A stretch of 64,000 nucleotides of DNA, from contig JAYMGJ010000346.1 of NCBI GenBank assembly GCA_037178675.1, positions 186,001-250,000 of the forward strand, written 5' to 3'. The stretch is from Scleroderma bovista (Eukaryota; Basidiomycota; Agaricomycetes; Boletales; Sclerodermataceae). The notes under the pieces are model-generated. The model was given only the letters and a program-made list of their open reading frames with translations. It searched no databases and had not been told where the DNA came from. Made by a program: the position numbers and the translations under genes. Below are positions 30,399 to 43,029 of the stretch, piece after piece. Position 1 is the stretch's first letter; each line of letters starts with the position of its first letter.

Positions 30399-30675
30399 GG
30401 TGGGGAAATGTGCTACAACTCGCAAGTTCGCATCCACACCTTTATCACCAGTCCAGCTCGCGAACACATCGTTGTATTATGGTAACAACTTCCGAGTAAT
30501 GCCCGAAGATTCCCCTTGGAGAAGCTTTATTCTCAGATGAGTCAGCTAATTGGAATTCAACGGAGCTGCGGTCAAAGGGATGGAGCTTTCCAAACGAGAC
30601 TTTGTACATAGAAAACAATAAAGGAATGCCAGATAAATCATGCCCATCACTATACACTTTCCTAATCTCCTGCCA

Positions 30676-33600
30676 TCATGGGTCCTGAGCGTGGGGATCA
30701 ACTGGATGGGGCATCCCACCAAGCTGTTCGCCGTGTACGCGGAAACGGTATAAGCATGTATACTCTTTCTTCCCCCAGTTGTTCTTCATCACAAGGACCA
30801 CGATGCCAAAGTCAACACCGAGCTCGCGTACCTCTTGGCGTATGGGGAAGGTTTGTATGTTCGATGAGGAGTTGGCATCGTATGTGAAGGAAGCGAGACG
30901 AATGAATGGCTCATCCTGTGGCAGCATGGGCGGGTAGATGTCTTCGGCTGGTTCATCCTCGAAAGGCACACCTAACTCTTCTGCGCGTTGCTGTTGCGCT
31001 GCGCGCTGTGCAGCTCGCTCCCCCCTCCATGATATCACCTTCTCGAGATTATCCTTGCCCTCCACAAGACCCCAGACCTCCATATCCCTAGGAGCGGTAC
31101 GCAAGTCGAACGCAACCTCCCTCGCGACGTGGTCGATTGTAAAGTCGGAAATGAAAGCTGGTGATGCAAGTGCTACACCCAGTTGACCAGAGTCACCGCT
31201 CATGGGCCAGCAAAGGCCACTGTGAATATCCTGATGGAGGGCGGTGATCGGTGATCGACCAACTTCACGTCCATGGCCAGTCATCCAGCCCATAACCCTG
31301 CCGCGGAAGGTAGTTGGCCGCATTTCGAGCGTGTGTGACGTAAGGTGTGGTATTGGGCGTGCTCCAGCCGAGTGCAACGCAAAGTCCGCGCGGGAGATGA
31401 TGTCCTGTGTGGAAACCCGAGCGACAGCAGAATCGACGAGATGCGAAATCAGCGACGTCACGTCACTGCCATCGCCAGCCTTGATTGTAAGACCAGTACC
31501 AGCGGTGACACCAGATTTGAGCTTCGACCACCAAGCAGGGCCGTCCGATGATCGCGGTGGTGGTTGCTTGGACAACTCGATCGCTTCCTGAACGCCACCC
31601 TCAACAGAGCCCAAACGTTGCTCAAGTGACCTCAATCTCTCCTGCGCTTCGGCATCATGGGTCGGCAAAGGAAGCTGAACGGTCTCCCGAGGGGCAGATT
31701 CCATAGACTTCAGCTGAGTCTGCAAGACATCCAACTCTCGCCTCAGCTCGATCAGTCCCAAACTTGCCGCAGCCTGGTGATGAGACTCGGCATCAGCAGC
31801 ACGTTTAGCCTCCTCGCGAAGTCGGGCTTCGAGGGCATATATCCTGTTCACGACTTCACCATGTGCCCGCGCTTCAAGGTCCTGTTGCGCTCGAGTACGT
31901 TGATGGTCAAGGGATAGCCCTGAAAGGACAGTTTCTATGTTTTGCAATCGCAGAGTGAGTTCACCAAGATTGGTAATTGGGGAATCAGGAGCGTAATATG
32001 GTCGATGAGCAGGGCGGAAGGGAAGCAATTCGACTAAGGGATCGTAAAGTTTGAACCATGCGATGTAGATTGCGAGACCGATAATTGCAAATTGGCTTAG
32101 GATTATAAATGGTCGAGGGTTAGTGTTTGATAAGAATGCGATTGGTTTCTGCAACAAAATGTCGACTGTTGAGCCCAGTATGCGGCCGAGTATTAAGAAT
32201 GCGGTCGTGATGATGTGAAGGACGGAAGTCAGTGTTCCAAAAAAAAACCGTATCACTCGGTTGACGAGCAAGCCCAAGAATCCCCCTACGGAAAATGAAC
32301 GCGAAGGACGGTCAGAAGTGTGGATGATGCCATCGGTTAATGGAGGTTCGTCGGTCTCATGTATTGTTTCAAGACCAGACGTCTCCAATCCAGACTCCAC
32401 ATCCATGGAGACATTTGTAGGCGCATGTTGGGGTTCTGTGAGAACTGCGTCGCGAGATACCGAGCTTCGTGAAAGAGGGGGGACAGAAGTTCGGGTTACC
32501 GAGCCTCGACCGACGGAAGCAAGTTGGGCGGAGGAATGCTTCAAAATCCATGAATGATAAGGAATAATACACAAGATGAAAGATCCCACCTCCTCGCTTC
32601 CGCTGCTACTGCCTTCATCATCCACCGCTTCACCTGTCGCTAGAATTTTGGTACCTTTTCGCCTCTTCCTTCGCTTGTCGTAGCCAGCTACTGTTGGTAG
32701 CGAAGTCAGAGTGCCAGGGCCCAAATCCCTCTTCCTGAGTTTCTTTTTCCGTTTCTTCCCATCATCTGAGATATTGTCATCCGACTCCTCCAAGTCAGAC
32801 GCTGTTGGACGGTAGGCTTTATTGTCGACTGACATCCTGTTCCGTCTGTGTGTGTTCTTCGTCGCTGGGGGTTGCTGCCCTTGTTCCAGCTCCTGAGACC
32901 GCTCACTCAGTTGTTGCTGGAGTCTCTGGTATTCGTGTTCCTCGTCCGCGTAGTCATAGCTCGAGTCCCTTCCGTTGGCTGTTGCAGCGGAGGTATCTAC
33001 TGGTTCCGTGGAGCGCTGGCGCAAATAAAACGTGGCGGATCCTAAAACTCGTTTGGATGCGTCGAGGGCGGTTTCGAGGGGACTCTTTCCTCGCGCACTA
33101 TGGTCGACAGAGACTGAGTGTGATTGTGACTGGTCCTCGGCTTCCGAATCTGACACGTGTGTCAATCCAGAGGCTTGTTTGGACAGCGGCTTTCGGTTAG
33201 TTCGTTGAGCAAGACGGTTAGGGGGTGGTGCCAGCCGTCGGTTGCTAGTGGAGTGTGTCTCCTTCTCGTACTCGACTGACGTGCTACGTGGCACAGCGAG
33301 GTTGCCCTGAGAGCCAGAGGCCCATGAGTTGTTGGGATTGCTTGGGTGCATTTCGTGTGAGGTGGATGCGGCTTGGTTGAATGCGGCGGCAATGTTGACC
33401 GAGGTATCTTTGACGGCCCACTTCTCGGGCTGTAGCGAGGTATTGAGTGGCTGTTTGCGTTTGAGACGGGCGTAGCGGACGAGAGCGGTCTCGTCTTGGT
33501 TATCTGTGGAGTCCAGAGCTGGAGCTGAACGAGACGAAGCGGAGATGGGTTTTGGAGGTGAACGAGAGCCTGCGGTTGGAGCCCTAGAAAGGCAAGATCA

Positions 33601-33793
33601 CGCACACGAAGGGATATGACACAGGGAGGACTGACCCGTAAGCGTAGGAAGCGGGAATTAAGCTATTTGAGGGATGGAGGATACTTGGTCTTGGGTGAAA
33701 AGTGGGATGGTTTGGGGCAAGATTCGGTTTATTGAGAAAAGTGTGGTGATCGAGACGCCTGCCTTGACCCAAAGGAGTGCCCGAGAATGACAT
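30676..33793 (-). CDS. SUN-domain nuclear-envelope protein
   Basis: Inner nuclear membrane half of a LINC bridge, linking chromatin to the cytoskeleton. The ATG at 33793 begins MSFSGTPLGQGRRLDHHTFL; an exon with NQDETALVRYARLKRKQ follows, then a long low-complexity, Ser/Arg-rich nucleoplasmic region. A short intron (after SSSGSEE, near 32590) lies inside the long frame. A hydrophobic stretch FGTLTSVLHIITTAFLILGR and a membrane helix FIILSQFAIIGLAIYIAWF follow. Next come coiled coils (RIYALEARLREEAKRAADAE) and the SUN domain (HSGLCWPMSGDSGQLGVALA, FTIDHVAREVAFDLRTAPRD, ending YRFRVHGEQ). The stop is at 30676. Architecture is complete. Confidence 0.92.
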
Positions 33794-34177
33794 GTACTGG
33801 TGGCAAACGCAGCAAAACACGCCTGAATTCGCGTTAGACCACGTTTTCTGGGTGCTGCAAGGGGCGTGGATATAATTTCGGTTCAAATGGGTACGACGGT
33901 GCTGGTATCTTCTCAGTGATGGTATCGTTGTCGAGTGTATGAGCGACTTGGAGGACAAAGCGACTGTTTTGACTTATTTTGTTCCCAGTGGACAAAGCAC
34001 ATTTCTTGTCTATTTTGCGATTTCAAATTCTACTACAATGCGCACAAAGAGTATTACTCTGGGATGTGTGTGGTATATAAGACTCGTCCGCGAGAAAGCA
34101 CCATCGAAATGTCCTGCATAACTGCCAGATACAGGACACTACAAATGTACACTATTAACAGGGAGCAGGCATTTAAA
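33794..34177. other. Intergenic, SUN gene promoter and PP2A 3' flank
   Basis: A 384-bp spacer between two minus-strand genes. An uninterrupted minus frame from PP2A runs through it but is explained by a terminal intron. No other structure seen. Confidence 0.4.
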
Positions 34178-35486
34178 TCACTTGACCCAGCATCAATAGT
34201 CCGTATCAGCTTCGACGAAGGCCCACTCACCAAAAAGTAATCCGGGACGCGCCGAGAAACCAGCGGCTCGTTCGCCCGCGGAGCTGGATCAAATTGTAGG
34301 CTATTCAAAAGAAACGTGAGCACATTCCACACACGACCGGAAGAGTGTACTTGCAAGCTGTATGTTAATTTTTCATCTATCTCCATAATGGCAGCTTGGT
34401 TACCGCATCTGTAGCAGTAGTTTGGTGCACTGAAGATCGTCACAACATTCCGGTCTTGTCCCCAACTGTAACCTAAGGTAACGGGCCGAGTCCGTGAGAA
34501 CACATATCATAAGAAATCGATATCCCGCACCCTCCATAACGAGTTGATGTGCTCGCGCAACAAGCGTTATACCATTGTTATGGTTAAACGCCTCAGAAAT
34601 ATCCTGTCCAAAGGTGTATCCCGCACCACGTGGTGAAATTCCCCAACCACACCGATCGTCAGGGTCGGACCACAACAAATCACACATAGGGCCTTCATGA
34701 GGAACTTCCTGCACCCGATCGATGGACCGAACATGGTCCAGCGTGTCGATTGAGGGTGATAAACCACCGTGAAGGCAGAATATCTAATACGTTGACAAGA
34801 TCATTCAGTAAACACCAAATGCCGCGCACATCAAACCAAGTCATTTTCCTGTGCACAAGAACGGACGACTCACTTGGTTATCAATGAGAGCGGTCAAAGG
34901 CAGGTAGTCGAACAAATCGGTAAAGTACCGCCAAACGTTCGGATTTCCATATTTTCGCAAGCACTCATCATAAAATCCGTATACTTGTGTGATCTGCCTC
35001 GATTCGTGGTTCCCTCGAAGGATGGTCACCCGATCCCGGTAACGCAGCTTGAGCGCCACAAGCAAAGTAACTGTCTCAACAGAGTAGTATCCACGGTCGA
35101 CATAGTCACCCATAAATAGGTAGTTGGTGTCTGGAGAGTTCCCCCCGATGCGAAACAACTCTGATAGATCATGCTGTGGGTCCACGAATGACGCGCACAA
35201 GACGGCACCAAGATCAGCGTTGCAGATGGCGGTGGTAAAACACAATGCGGCGCACAAATTGACCATGGATATCACCGCACACGGTAACTGGACATCGCAC
35301 AGGCTGGACATTGGACTCCTCCATCAGGATCTCCCTTGTCTGGCCCAGATTTTAAGTCAGTTCGATCTCGGCCTAACGTGGCGCATTCATGGAGCCCACC
35401 TTGTCGCATAGTTTCTTGACGTCAACTTCCGAGAGCTGTTTACATTGACTGAGTTGTTCGATCCAGCCGTCAATCTCGTGTTCCAT
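34178..35486 (-). CDS. Serine/threonine protein phosphatase PP2A catalytic subunit
   Basis: Metal-dependent phosphoprotein phosphatase acting in the A/B/C heterotrimer in cytosol and nucleus. The start at 35486 gives [20 protein letters not shown]. The metal-binding motifs are present: [22 protein letters not shown] and [19 protein letters not shown] and [20 protein letters not shown] follow. The protein ends in RRVPDYFL, the tail whose last Leu is carboxymethylated in this family. After the Leu codon there is a GTGAGT donor. A 50-nt intron (34181-34230) then places TGA (34178-34180) directly next, so the stop codon alone forms the start of the last exon. PDYFL favours PP2A over PP4 or PP6. 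It shares a 139-bp divergent promoter with CCT epsilon. Confidence 0.95.
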
Positions 35487-35625
35487 TCTTCGGCTTGTGT
35501 GTTAGTTGTGGATCGCGTATCGTGAGTGCAAGGGTATTGCAGGGAATTCCGCTGTCACGCCTCTGTGAGGAAGCTGTCACACCCGCAATCGTGTCACGCT
35601 CAGCTGGCCTGCACTTTCAATCGTG
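35487..35625. promoter_or_regulatory. Short bidirectional promoter, PP2A-C / CCT epsilon
   Basis: Only 139 bp separate the divergent start codons. A CTGTCACG/CTGTCACA pair near 35550-35580 and GTGTCACGC near 35591 are repeated GTCAC-type motifs that could be factor sites. Confidence 0.45.
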
Positions 35626-37813
35626 ATGCAAGTACAGCCAGAAGCAGTCTACACAACGGACGAGGTGCGATCCAGTTTCGCAGAAACATGCAGATGTATT
35701 CATACCCATTCAGTATGGTAGACCGTTCATCATCCTGCGCGAGCAGGCAAGGAAAACTAGAACTCATGGCATCGAGGCGATCAAGGTAAGCACACCCAGG
35801 ATCAGCTCCAGTTACACCCTAACGCGACTTAAGTCCCATATACTGGCCGCGCGCACTGTCGCCAATATTATACGGACATCTTTAGGACCGCGAGGTGCGT
35901 GTGTTGCTTTCGCCGCAGGCCGCGACTTAACCTCGGTAGGTCTGGACAAAATTCTTATTTCACCGGATGGCGATATCACTGTCACAAACGATGGTGCCAC
36001 TATTCTCAGTCAGATGGAAGTCGAACATCAGATCGCCAAGCTCCTTGTACAACTGTCGAAAAGCCAGGATGATGAGATCGGTGACGGCACGACTGGTGTT
36101 GTTGGTACGTTCGGACGTCACTCATCCAATTAAACAAGAAATGAAACAACACGCGTTTAGTACTTGCCGGTGCACTACTCGAGCAGAGTGAAGCTCTTCT
36201 TGACAGAGGCATCCATCCTATCCGGATTGCTGATGGCTTTGACAAGGCGTGTGTTGCAGCTGTAGAACAACTCGATCTCATCTCCGATCGCGTCTCATTC
36301 TCGCTCGAAGACAAGGAAAACTTGATCAAGACCGCCACAACAAGTTTAGGAAGTAAAATGTACGACTTCATCCTATTATTCAAGCCCTCGCGTGACTGTT
36401 ATTCAGTGTCTCGAAAGAAATTCATCGTTTCGCACACATCGCAGTGGATGCCGTGCTAACTGTCGCAGACCTCGAGCGACGAGATGTCTCTTTTGACCTC
36501 ATCAAGGTCGACGGAAAAGTCGGCGGCTCGCTAGCAGACACGACGCTCATCAAGGGAGTACTGATCGACAAGGATATGTCCCACCCTCAAATGCCCTCTG
36601 TCGTCAGAGATGCCCGCCTTGCCATCCTTACTTGCCCATTCGAACCTCCGCGTCCCAAGACAAAACATAAGCTAGATATCACAAGCGTTGAGGAATTCGA
36701 AAAGCTCAGGAAATATGAAAGGGAAAAGTTCGAGGACATGATCCGGATGGTGAAGGACGCTGGTGCTAACTTGGTCATCTGCCAGTGGGGTTTCGATGAC
36801 GAGGCCAACCACCTATTGATGCAGAACGAGTTACCTGCTGTACGCTGGGTCGGCGGTCCTGAAATTGAGGTAGCATTTTTTTTTCTTCTGGTCCATGACG
36901 GTGGTCTCACTCAAACATACTACTAGTTGATTGCCATCGCCACTCAAGGCCGTATCGTGCCCCGATTTGAGGATCTTACTGCCGAGAAACTTGGAAAGGC
37001 GGGCATCGTTCGTGAACTGACGTTTGGTACGACACGCGACAAAATGCTCGTTATTGAAGAGTGCGCAAACACCCGTGCCGTTACCATCTTCGTCCGTGGT
37101 TCGAATAAAATGGTCGGATTTCCGTTCGTGGTGACCATCCTCTGACGGTATCCTCAGATCGTCGACGAAGCAAAACGGGCCTTGCACGATGCCATCTGCG
37201 CTGTTCGCAATCTCGTGGTTGACGATCGTGTCGTGTATGGTGGTGGAGCAGCTGACATCAGCTGCTCGATAGCAGTGTCCAAAGCCGCTGATGAGGTTTG
37301 TGGCTTGTCAACTGATATAGTCCTGGTTACCGAAACATTGCGATACCAGATTCCATCAATAGAGCAGTACGCTATGCGCGCCTTTGCCTCCGCCCTGGAT
37401 GCTATTCCGCTCGCGCTGGCGGAAAACAGCGGCCTCTCGCCCATCGAAACACTTGCCGAAGTAAAGAGCAGACAGGTCACCGAAAATAACTCGCGTTTGG
37501 GTATTGACTGCTCAGGGAAAGGTGAAAATGGTGTGTGGGAAAGTCGCTCGGTTTGGCGACGGTCTAATAGCAAGCCCTAGATATGAAGAAGCAGTTCGTA
37601 TATGACCCATTGATCTCTAAGAGACAGCAGTATCTGCTTGCCACTCAAGTTAGTCATAATTACCTGCCGTCTGATCCATTTACTGATGTCGCGATGCACA
37701 GTTGGTGAGGGCAGTCCTCAAAATAGGTAAGCTAACATGTCCTGTTTATGTTGGGATGACGAGGTCGATCTCTTCTAGATGATGTTATCGTCTCTGGAGA
37801 GGCCGAAGACTAG
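35626..37813 (+). CDS. CCT5: Chaperonin TRiC/CCT epsilon subunit
   Basis: Subunit of the eight-member cytosolic chaperonin that folds actin and tubulin using ATP. Exon 1 (ATG 35626) reads [13 protein letters not shown] and joins to [20 protein letters not shown], then [23 protein letters not shown]-site motifs are present: [14 protein letters not shown] and [19 protein letters not shown]. The apical domain has [20 protein letters not shown] and [20 protein letters not shown]. The return of the equatorial domain shows [20 protein letters not shown] and [19 protein letters not shown], ending [11 protein letters not shown] (stop 37811-37813). At least eight introns are needed. Length agrees with the family, about 550 residues. 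Confidence 0.94.
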
Positions 37814-38463
37814 GTTACAGTCGATGCTAACAGGAGGTGCATAAATGCTATACATTTTACACCAAGTGCCTAATTAGCAGAGTCATCGTGCGAGAGACTT
37901 CCACCTGTTCATTCGCCGAATGTGTAGCCCAGCGAGCAAACCGATCACAGAACTATATTCAATTAACGGGGTTGAGTGCCCAGGCTTCTATTCGGCCGAT
38001 GAGGCATTCCAAGATGCACGACCCTCCCCGTCGATTCGTCTATCCTACGCACCACAGTGGGGTTCGGCAGCTCGTCTGTTGTAGACGAACACTGTTTGAG
38101 CCCGACGTGGTTTCGATTTCGTCTCCATACACAGGGTTGTGAGTGCGACTGAACGGCCAGGATCGGGGTTCTCCTATAAACGGAGCTCCTCTCACTGCAT
38201 GTAAGGTCTAACATAGGGTAGTCAAAGCCACTTCCCCTCGTCATACAAACAACGAACACTTGAGTTCGAGACAGCAGCGTCTATTTTTTGCCAGGAACGG
38301 AGGCCAAGAATAGGTCGGCTGCAGTGTGTGAAAGTTGGTGTTGGACGGAGTATTTAGCAAGAAAGCGTTGTGAAGAACAACCCAAGGCCTTTCTTTTTTA
38401 GTCTTACTCGTCGTCGTCCGCGATTTTTTCGCTTTCCTCAGACTACTCTTGTCCACTCGAACC
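37814..38463. promoter_or_regulatory. Intergenic region with promoter of the GPI glycoprotein gene
   Basis: A 650-bp spacer. A TATAAA box (CTCCTATAAACG, near 38174) lies about 290 bp before the start at 38464. A pyrimidine-rich stretch (38390-38460) directly precedes the ATG, a common fungal 5' leader feature. No gene seen. Confidence 0.4.
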
Positions 38464-39772
38464 ATGCCTGGTTTCGCTCTTTCCGCTCTTTTTGCCGTAG
38501 CCATTGCTTCCAAAGCAGCTTTCGCGCAGCCTGACCCCGCTGACCCGACACCACTCACTGACAAGCACTACGCGTACCCCACGGGTATCGTAAGTTCTCC
38601 CAAGTGCATTCCATTCGTCACTCTCATGTGGTCGTTGTCATTTTCAGCCCTACCAAGTCGACTACAACACCGCTGCCATTCGTGGCCCCCAGTATGGTTT
38701 CAACATTTGCAATTCCACCACTCAGAACCAGAATTCCAACTGCCAGACTATAATGGTTAACAGCATTGACGGTGCGTCGCATTCCCCCCATTTTTTTTTT
38801 TTTTATACCTGCCTCATCGTGGAATTTTCCCTCCATCAGACTTCTGTCTCTGGGCTCCTCCTCAGCCCAACTCGACCATTGGTGACACCGAGGCCATTGA
38901 AGTCGGGTGGTGCTCCAAGTCTGGTTGGGGAACACGTCTCATTCCCGACGGCACCATCACGGGCTTGCAAGTTCTCAAGACCAGCAAGTACATTCAGTAT
39001 GCCGGCTTCATTAACCAAGTCAATCTCAACTTGGCGGCGGGTGACTATGGAGGCGAGCTCGATCCCCATGGTGCTGATTTGGTGAGTATACTTTTTTTTT
39101 TCCTTCAACTAACTAAAGGGCTTCACAACCCGTGTTAGCGTGGCAACCCCCTTGGTGGCCTTGTCTATTCTAATGCCTTCAACGGTGGCAACAACGGCTC
39201 CTACCAACAAGTGAACGACTGGAACAGGTGGGTTGATGGCACTTCATATGACTTCCAGGCTTAGTAGTCCAATTTTTCACAGCTTCATCGGGGGCGACGC
39301 CTTCTGCTTCACCATCTGTGACCCTTCTACCTCCGGAGCTGACCAATCTGCGTACTGCCAAAACATTTACGACCGGATAGGTTGCGCATACAACATGCCC
39401 AACAATGCTCAGAATGGTACCTTCGAAGTTTGCGATGCTGACCTCAAGACCCCCGTCGGTATCTACGTCGTTGGCGGTGTCACGATGACCTACACCCAGG
39501 CTTACACTGGCGATGTTGCCCCTCCATATACCCCAACTGTCCCCCAGTCCTCCAACTGTGTGACCTACCAGTCGTCTCAACTTTACAGCAACCTTCCCAC
39601 TCCCACGAATGCCCCCGCCAAAACTACTGGTAGTTCTAGCCATGGTGGTAGCTCTTCCACCGGCACCAAGTCGTCTTCGCCGACCTCTACGGCCAACAGT
39701 GCCGCCGCTGTTGGCGCGTCCTCTGTCGCTGGTATTCTTGGCACCCTCTTTGCTGTGGCCTTCCTCTCGTAA
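38464..39772 (+). CDS. Secreted GPI-anchored glycoprotein ('macrofage activating glycoprotein'-like)
   Basis: Cell-surface protein of a basidiomycete family annotated as macrofage activating glycoprotein; its molecular role is unknown. A signal peptide is clear (MPGFALSALFAVAIASKAAF, cut near AQPDPAD). The ectodomain joins across short introns: YGFNICNSTTQNQNSNCQTI, WAPPQPNSTIGDTEAIEVGW, GTRLIPDGTITGLQVLKTSK, GELDPHGADLRGNPLGGLVY, and GGDAFCFTICDPSTSGADQS. It has many Cys and Asn-X-Ser/Thr sites. A Ser/Thr-rich stalk and a C-terminal hydrophobic segment (VGASSVAGILGTLFAVAFLS) are typical of GPI attachment. The stop is at 39770-39772. Introns begin near 38590, 38771, 39079 and 39228. Confidence 0.88.
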
Positions 39773-41509
39773 AAGGAGGGTCCCTTTGGGACTTTCTTGA
39801 CACTCCTTCCATGATCATTTCACGTAGACACCTGACACTTTGACATTCGTGCCTGTCTCCTTGTGATGTTCTGACTGTGGATGACGATCTATGGACCCGA
39901 CATTTTTCCGTTGATATTTTCTTGTTCTTTTTGCGTAACATAATAGTGTTGAACACTTTGGCCCATACCCTCGAGCCGTTCCCACATATCATACGAGTCT
40001 TGTTATTTGTTGTCGATGTTTGGGGTCGTACGTGGTGTTGTTTGGTCGTTGAGAAACAGTGAATTACATACCTTGTTTATGTACAAGGTCACTGGACGTG
40101 GAAAATATGTAGACGGCTTTTTTGACATCCAAGGAATTCCCTGTAAGGTCTGGTATGTAATGTGTGAGATGTCCAAGACTTTGTCCTGATATGCCCCAGA
40201 GCCTATATGTACTCTGCTCTCACTTTCTGCCACCAAGAAATTGTTGTCCAATTCATACAAGCCAACTGTTCATCTTCCTTCCACAAGTACTCACTTGGGT
40301 GTTGTGTGAACAAGTGCTTGTCTTTCTGAAGAGTCTGATGTTGTGACCTCACATGCATGGGCTGCCTGACAGTGCAACATACACATTGAAGGGATATCGA
40401 CAACACAGTATTCTATACTTTGCCCTTGAGCGCAATAGTCGGTAAAGGCATATAGACAATTGAACACAAGACAGTTGTCAAGTTCTTACCACCACCCGTG
40501 ATCGTGACACTCAATGTTCTAGAGAGTGGGGTAATAGGCAGGACACCAGCCGGCAACGTTTCCGGAGTAAGTGGATGCCTTCATCCGATTCATATGCAAA
40601 AGGATATGGTAGCTCAATAGCTTCCAATGACGATGTCCACTATATGTCCTCGTGCGCCGTTAGCCATATTCAAGTCCGCAGACACATTCTATGCCGATGG
40701 CAGTCTCCACCTCAGCGTACAGGCCCGCTCGTTCGCGTCGGTTGCGGCTGCACCCACTTTTCGGTTTGGCTGCTCTCTCTTGCAATAATGTCAGTGGCTA
40801 CCCGTATTGAATGCGGGGAAAATCACCAAGCAGATCTCTTGACTGTTTGCATGCGCTCTACTAGCTATCATGCAATTCCATCCGCATGGGCATGGCGTGG
40901 AGTGGCCAACACCGCATCCTTCCGCAAGAAAAGTCAGTGGCAGCACAGTTGTCCTCTGTGAGCACGAGCCTTTGGAGCATAGATAAGTACTCTTCCTTGC
41001 CAAACTGCCGTTCCGAGCATGATCGTTGCTGCATCATGGTTGACTTTGGGGGAGTACCAGGTGTACGCGGATCTTAGGCGGCGTTTCTTCATCCTCATGT
41101 CGAAACAGTAGATAATGTGAAAGACCTGGTCATCTACCTTTTCCTACAGCAGTTCCAAGGCGGATCCCGAGATTCTACAGATTGTGGTCCCTTAGTACAT
41201 CGTGTAGTGTGCGTGTGGCGTCAAGTGTAAACAAGGTGCATGCCGGCGGCGCTGGCTGAGAGTGACTGCTTGGAATGAATTGCCAGAAGCCTGCCAATAC
41301 ACGCCTTCACGAAGTCCGGATGACTGTAAATCTCGACCACTGGGCTAGGGTATTGGGCTCACCAGCAGACTGGTGTGTCGGTTCGGAACATCAGGTACGT
41401 TCGTGCCAAGTTCATGCCGTATTCCAGTGAAACCGAAGATCCGAGTTCCCAGAACCATATAACTACATAACTGCGAGAACGATCCACCAAAGCATTGACA
41501 TCGATAGCC
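39773..41509. other. Intergenic region; possible decayed gene at 40420-41050 (-)
   Basis: No intact gene. On the minus strand around 40424-40570 the sequence reads like a protein C-terminus (PITPLSRTLSVTITGGGKNL, then KGKV and stop). Coding-like pieces continue to about 41050 in shifting frames with stops. I could not name the source. The part 41090-41509 leads into the sulfite oxidase gene. Confidence 0.35.
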
Positions 41510-43029
41510 ATGGGGGTCACTGAGCTGCGCATACTTAGCAAGACACCATACAACGCCGAGCCCCCGCTCGTGGAACTCGTCAAGCATCCAATCACCCCCC
41601 AACATCTTGTGTATAAACGAAATCACTGTACGTTCTTGCCGTGCTATGCCTTTCAGGCCTCCTTTTTGACTTTGACCCATCTCACCCTTCTACGTGCATC
41701 CTCTTATTCGTGCGGGTCTTCCTCGGCTTCTTGGTCGCTTCGTATTTATAGCGGATTTGATCGATCTTAAGTCCATCGCCGATACATACACCGTTAAGAT
41801 CGATGGCAACTTTGATGGGCTAGACGAAAAGACGAAGACGATCACATACCCCGACATTCTGAATCGCTTCCCACGCAAGGAAGTCGTAGCAGCTCTCGTC
41901 GTGCGTCATTTACTGTACAGTACTCCTCGCTAGCATCTGACGTTCTTTTTTTGTCTACTTCTACATTCATGTGGAATGGAACAGTGCGCCGGCAACAGGC
42001 GTGCCACAATGGCGGCAAAGACGGGCCGGGAGGTCAAGGGCATCAAGTGGGGTGATGGTGCAGCCTCTAATGTCCGTTGGGCAGGTGCAGGCCTGCGAGA
42101 CATCCTCCTCGCTGCGGGGCTTCCAGATAACGGTGAATCTTATGAGGGGTACCACGTGTGTTTCGCATCGTACGTGGCGCCATGCGAGGATGATGAATAT
42201 TACGGGGGGTCCATACCCCTCACGGACGTCATGACCGAGGAAGGGGACGCAATACTTGCCTATGAGGTGGGCCACTTCAATTTTATTCATACTAGCGCTT
42301 GGATACTAATAGCATCGGGCACAGATGAACGGAGAGCTGCTTACACCAGGTCACGGATTCCCGCTGCGCGTTGTTGTACCGGGTACCTACGGCATGCGAT
42401 GGGTAAAATGGATAGACCACATCACGATATCCAAAGAAGAGTCCCCTAATTTCTATCAGCAAAGGGACTACAAGGTACTACCGGACAACGTGAGTATATC
42501 CTAAACTATTGATGTGTTATACATATAAGCCTTCGACTAATCGAAGCCTGATCATTCTTAGGTAACGTCCAAAGTTATGGCGGAATCAGAGGGCTGGTGG
42601 TCGCGGGTCCCATCTATGCAGCTTCTCGCATGCAACTCTGCCGTCGCGGACGTACGCCGTTCGTTTTCACCGTGTCCAGACGAGATAGGAATTAAAGCGA
42701 GGGGATACGCATACTCATACTGTCCCATCTCACGCGTGGAGATTAGCGTCGACAACGGAAAAACGTGGGAGGAAGCTAAGATCACGTACCAAGAAGGAGA
42801 GCGGAGCTGGGCACTATGGGAAGCTGAGCTGGAACTCATATTGGATGATGATGCAGAAATGAACGGCGTACTCGTTATCGAAGAAGACAACAACGGACGT
42901 GTGAAGCGCAAGATGACAGTACTTAGCCGCGCCGTGGACTCTTCTGGGAACGAACAAGAACTCGATTGTAAGTGGAACCTGCGGGGAGTCGGGTACTGTG
43001 GAGCAGGTGGCCGGATGGTTGAGGTGTAG
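41510..43029 (+). CDS. Sulfite oxidase-type molybdopterin enzyme
   Basis: Molybdenum-cofactor oxidoreductase of the sulfite oxidase family, which oxidises sulfite to sulfate. The ATG at 41510 gives [20 protein letters not shown], typical of this family's start, then [11 protein letters not shown]. The Mo domain has [21 protein letters not shown] with the Cys that binds Mo, [60 protein letters not shown] and GMRWVKWI. The dimerisation domain follows ([39 protein letters not shown]), with the stop at 43027-43029. There is no cytochrome b5 domain and no mitochondrial leader, so it resembles the short plant-like form. Val replaces Gln before CAGNRR. Confidence 0.92.
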
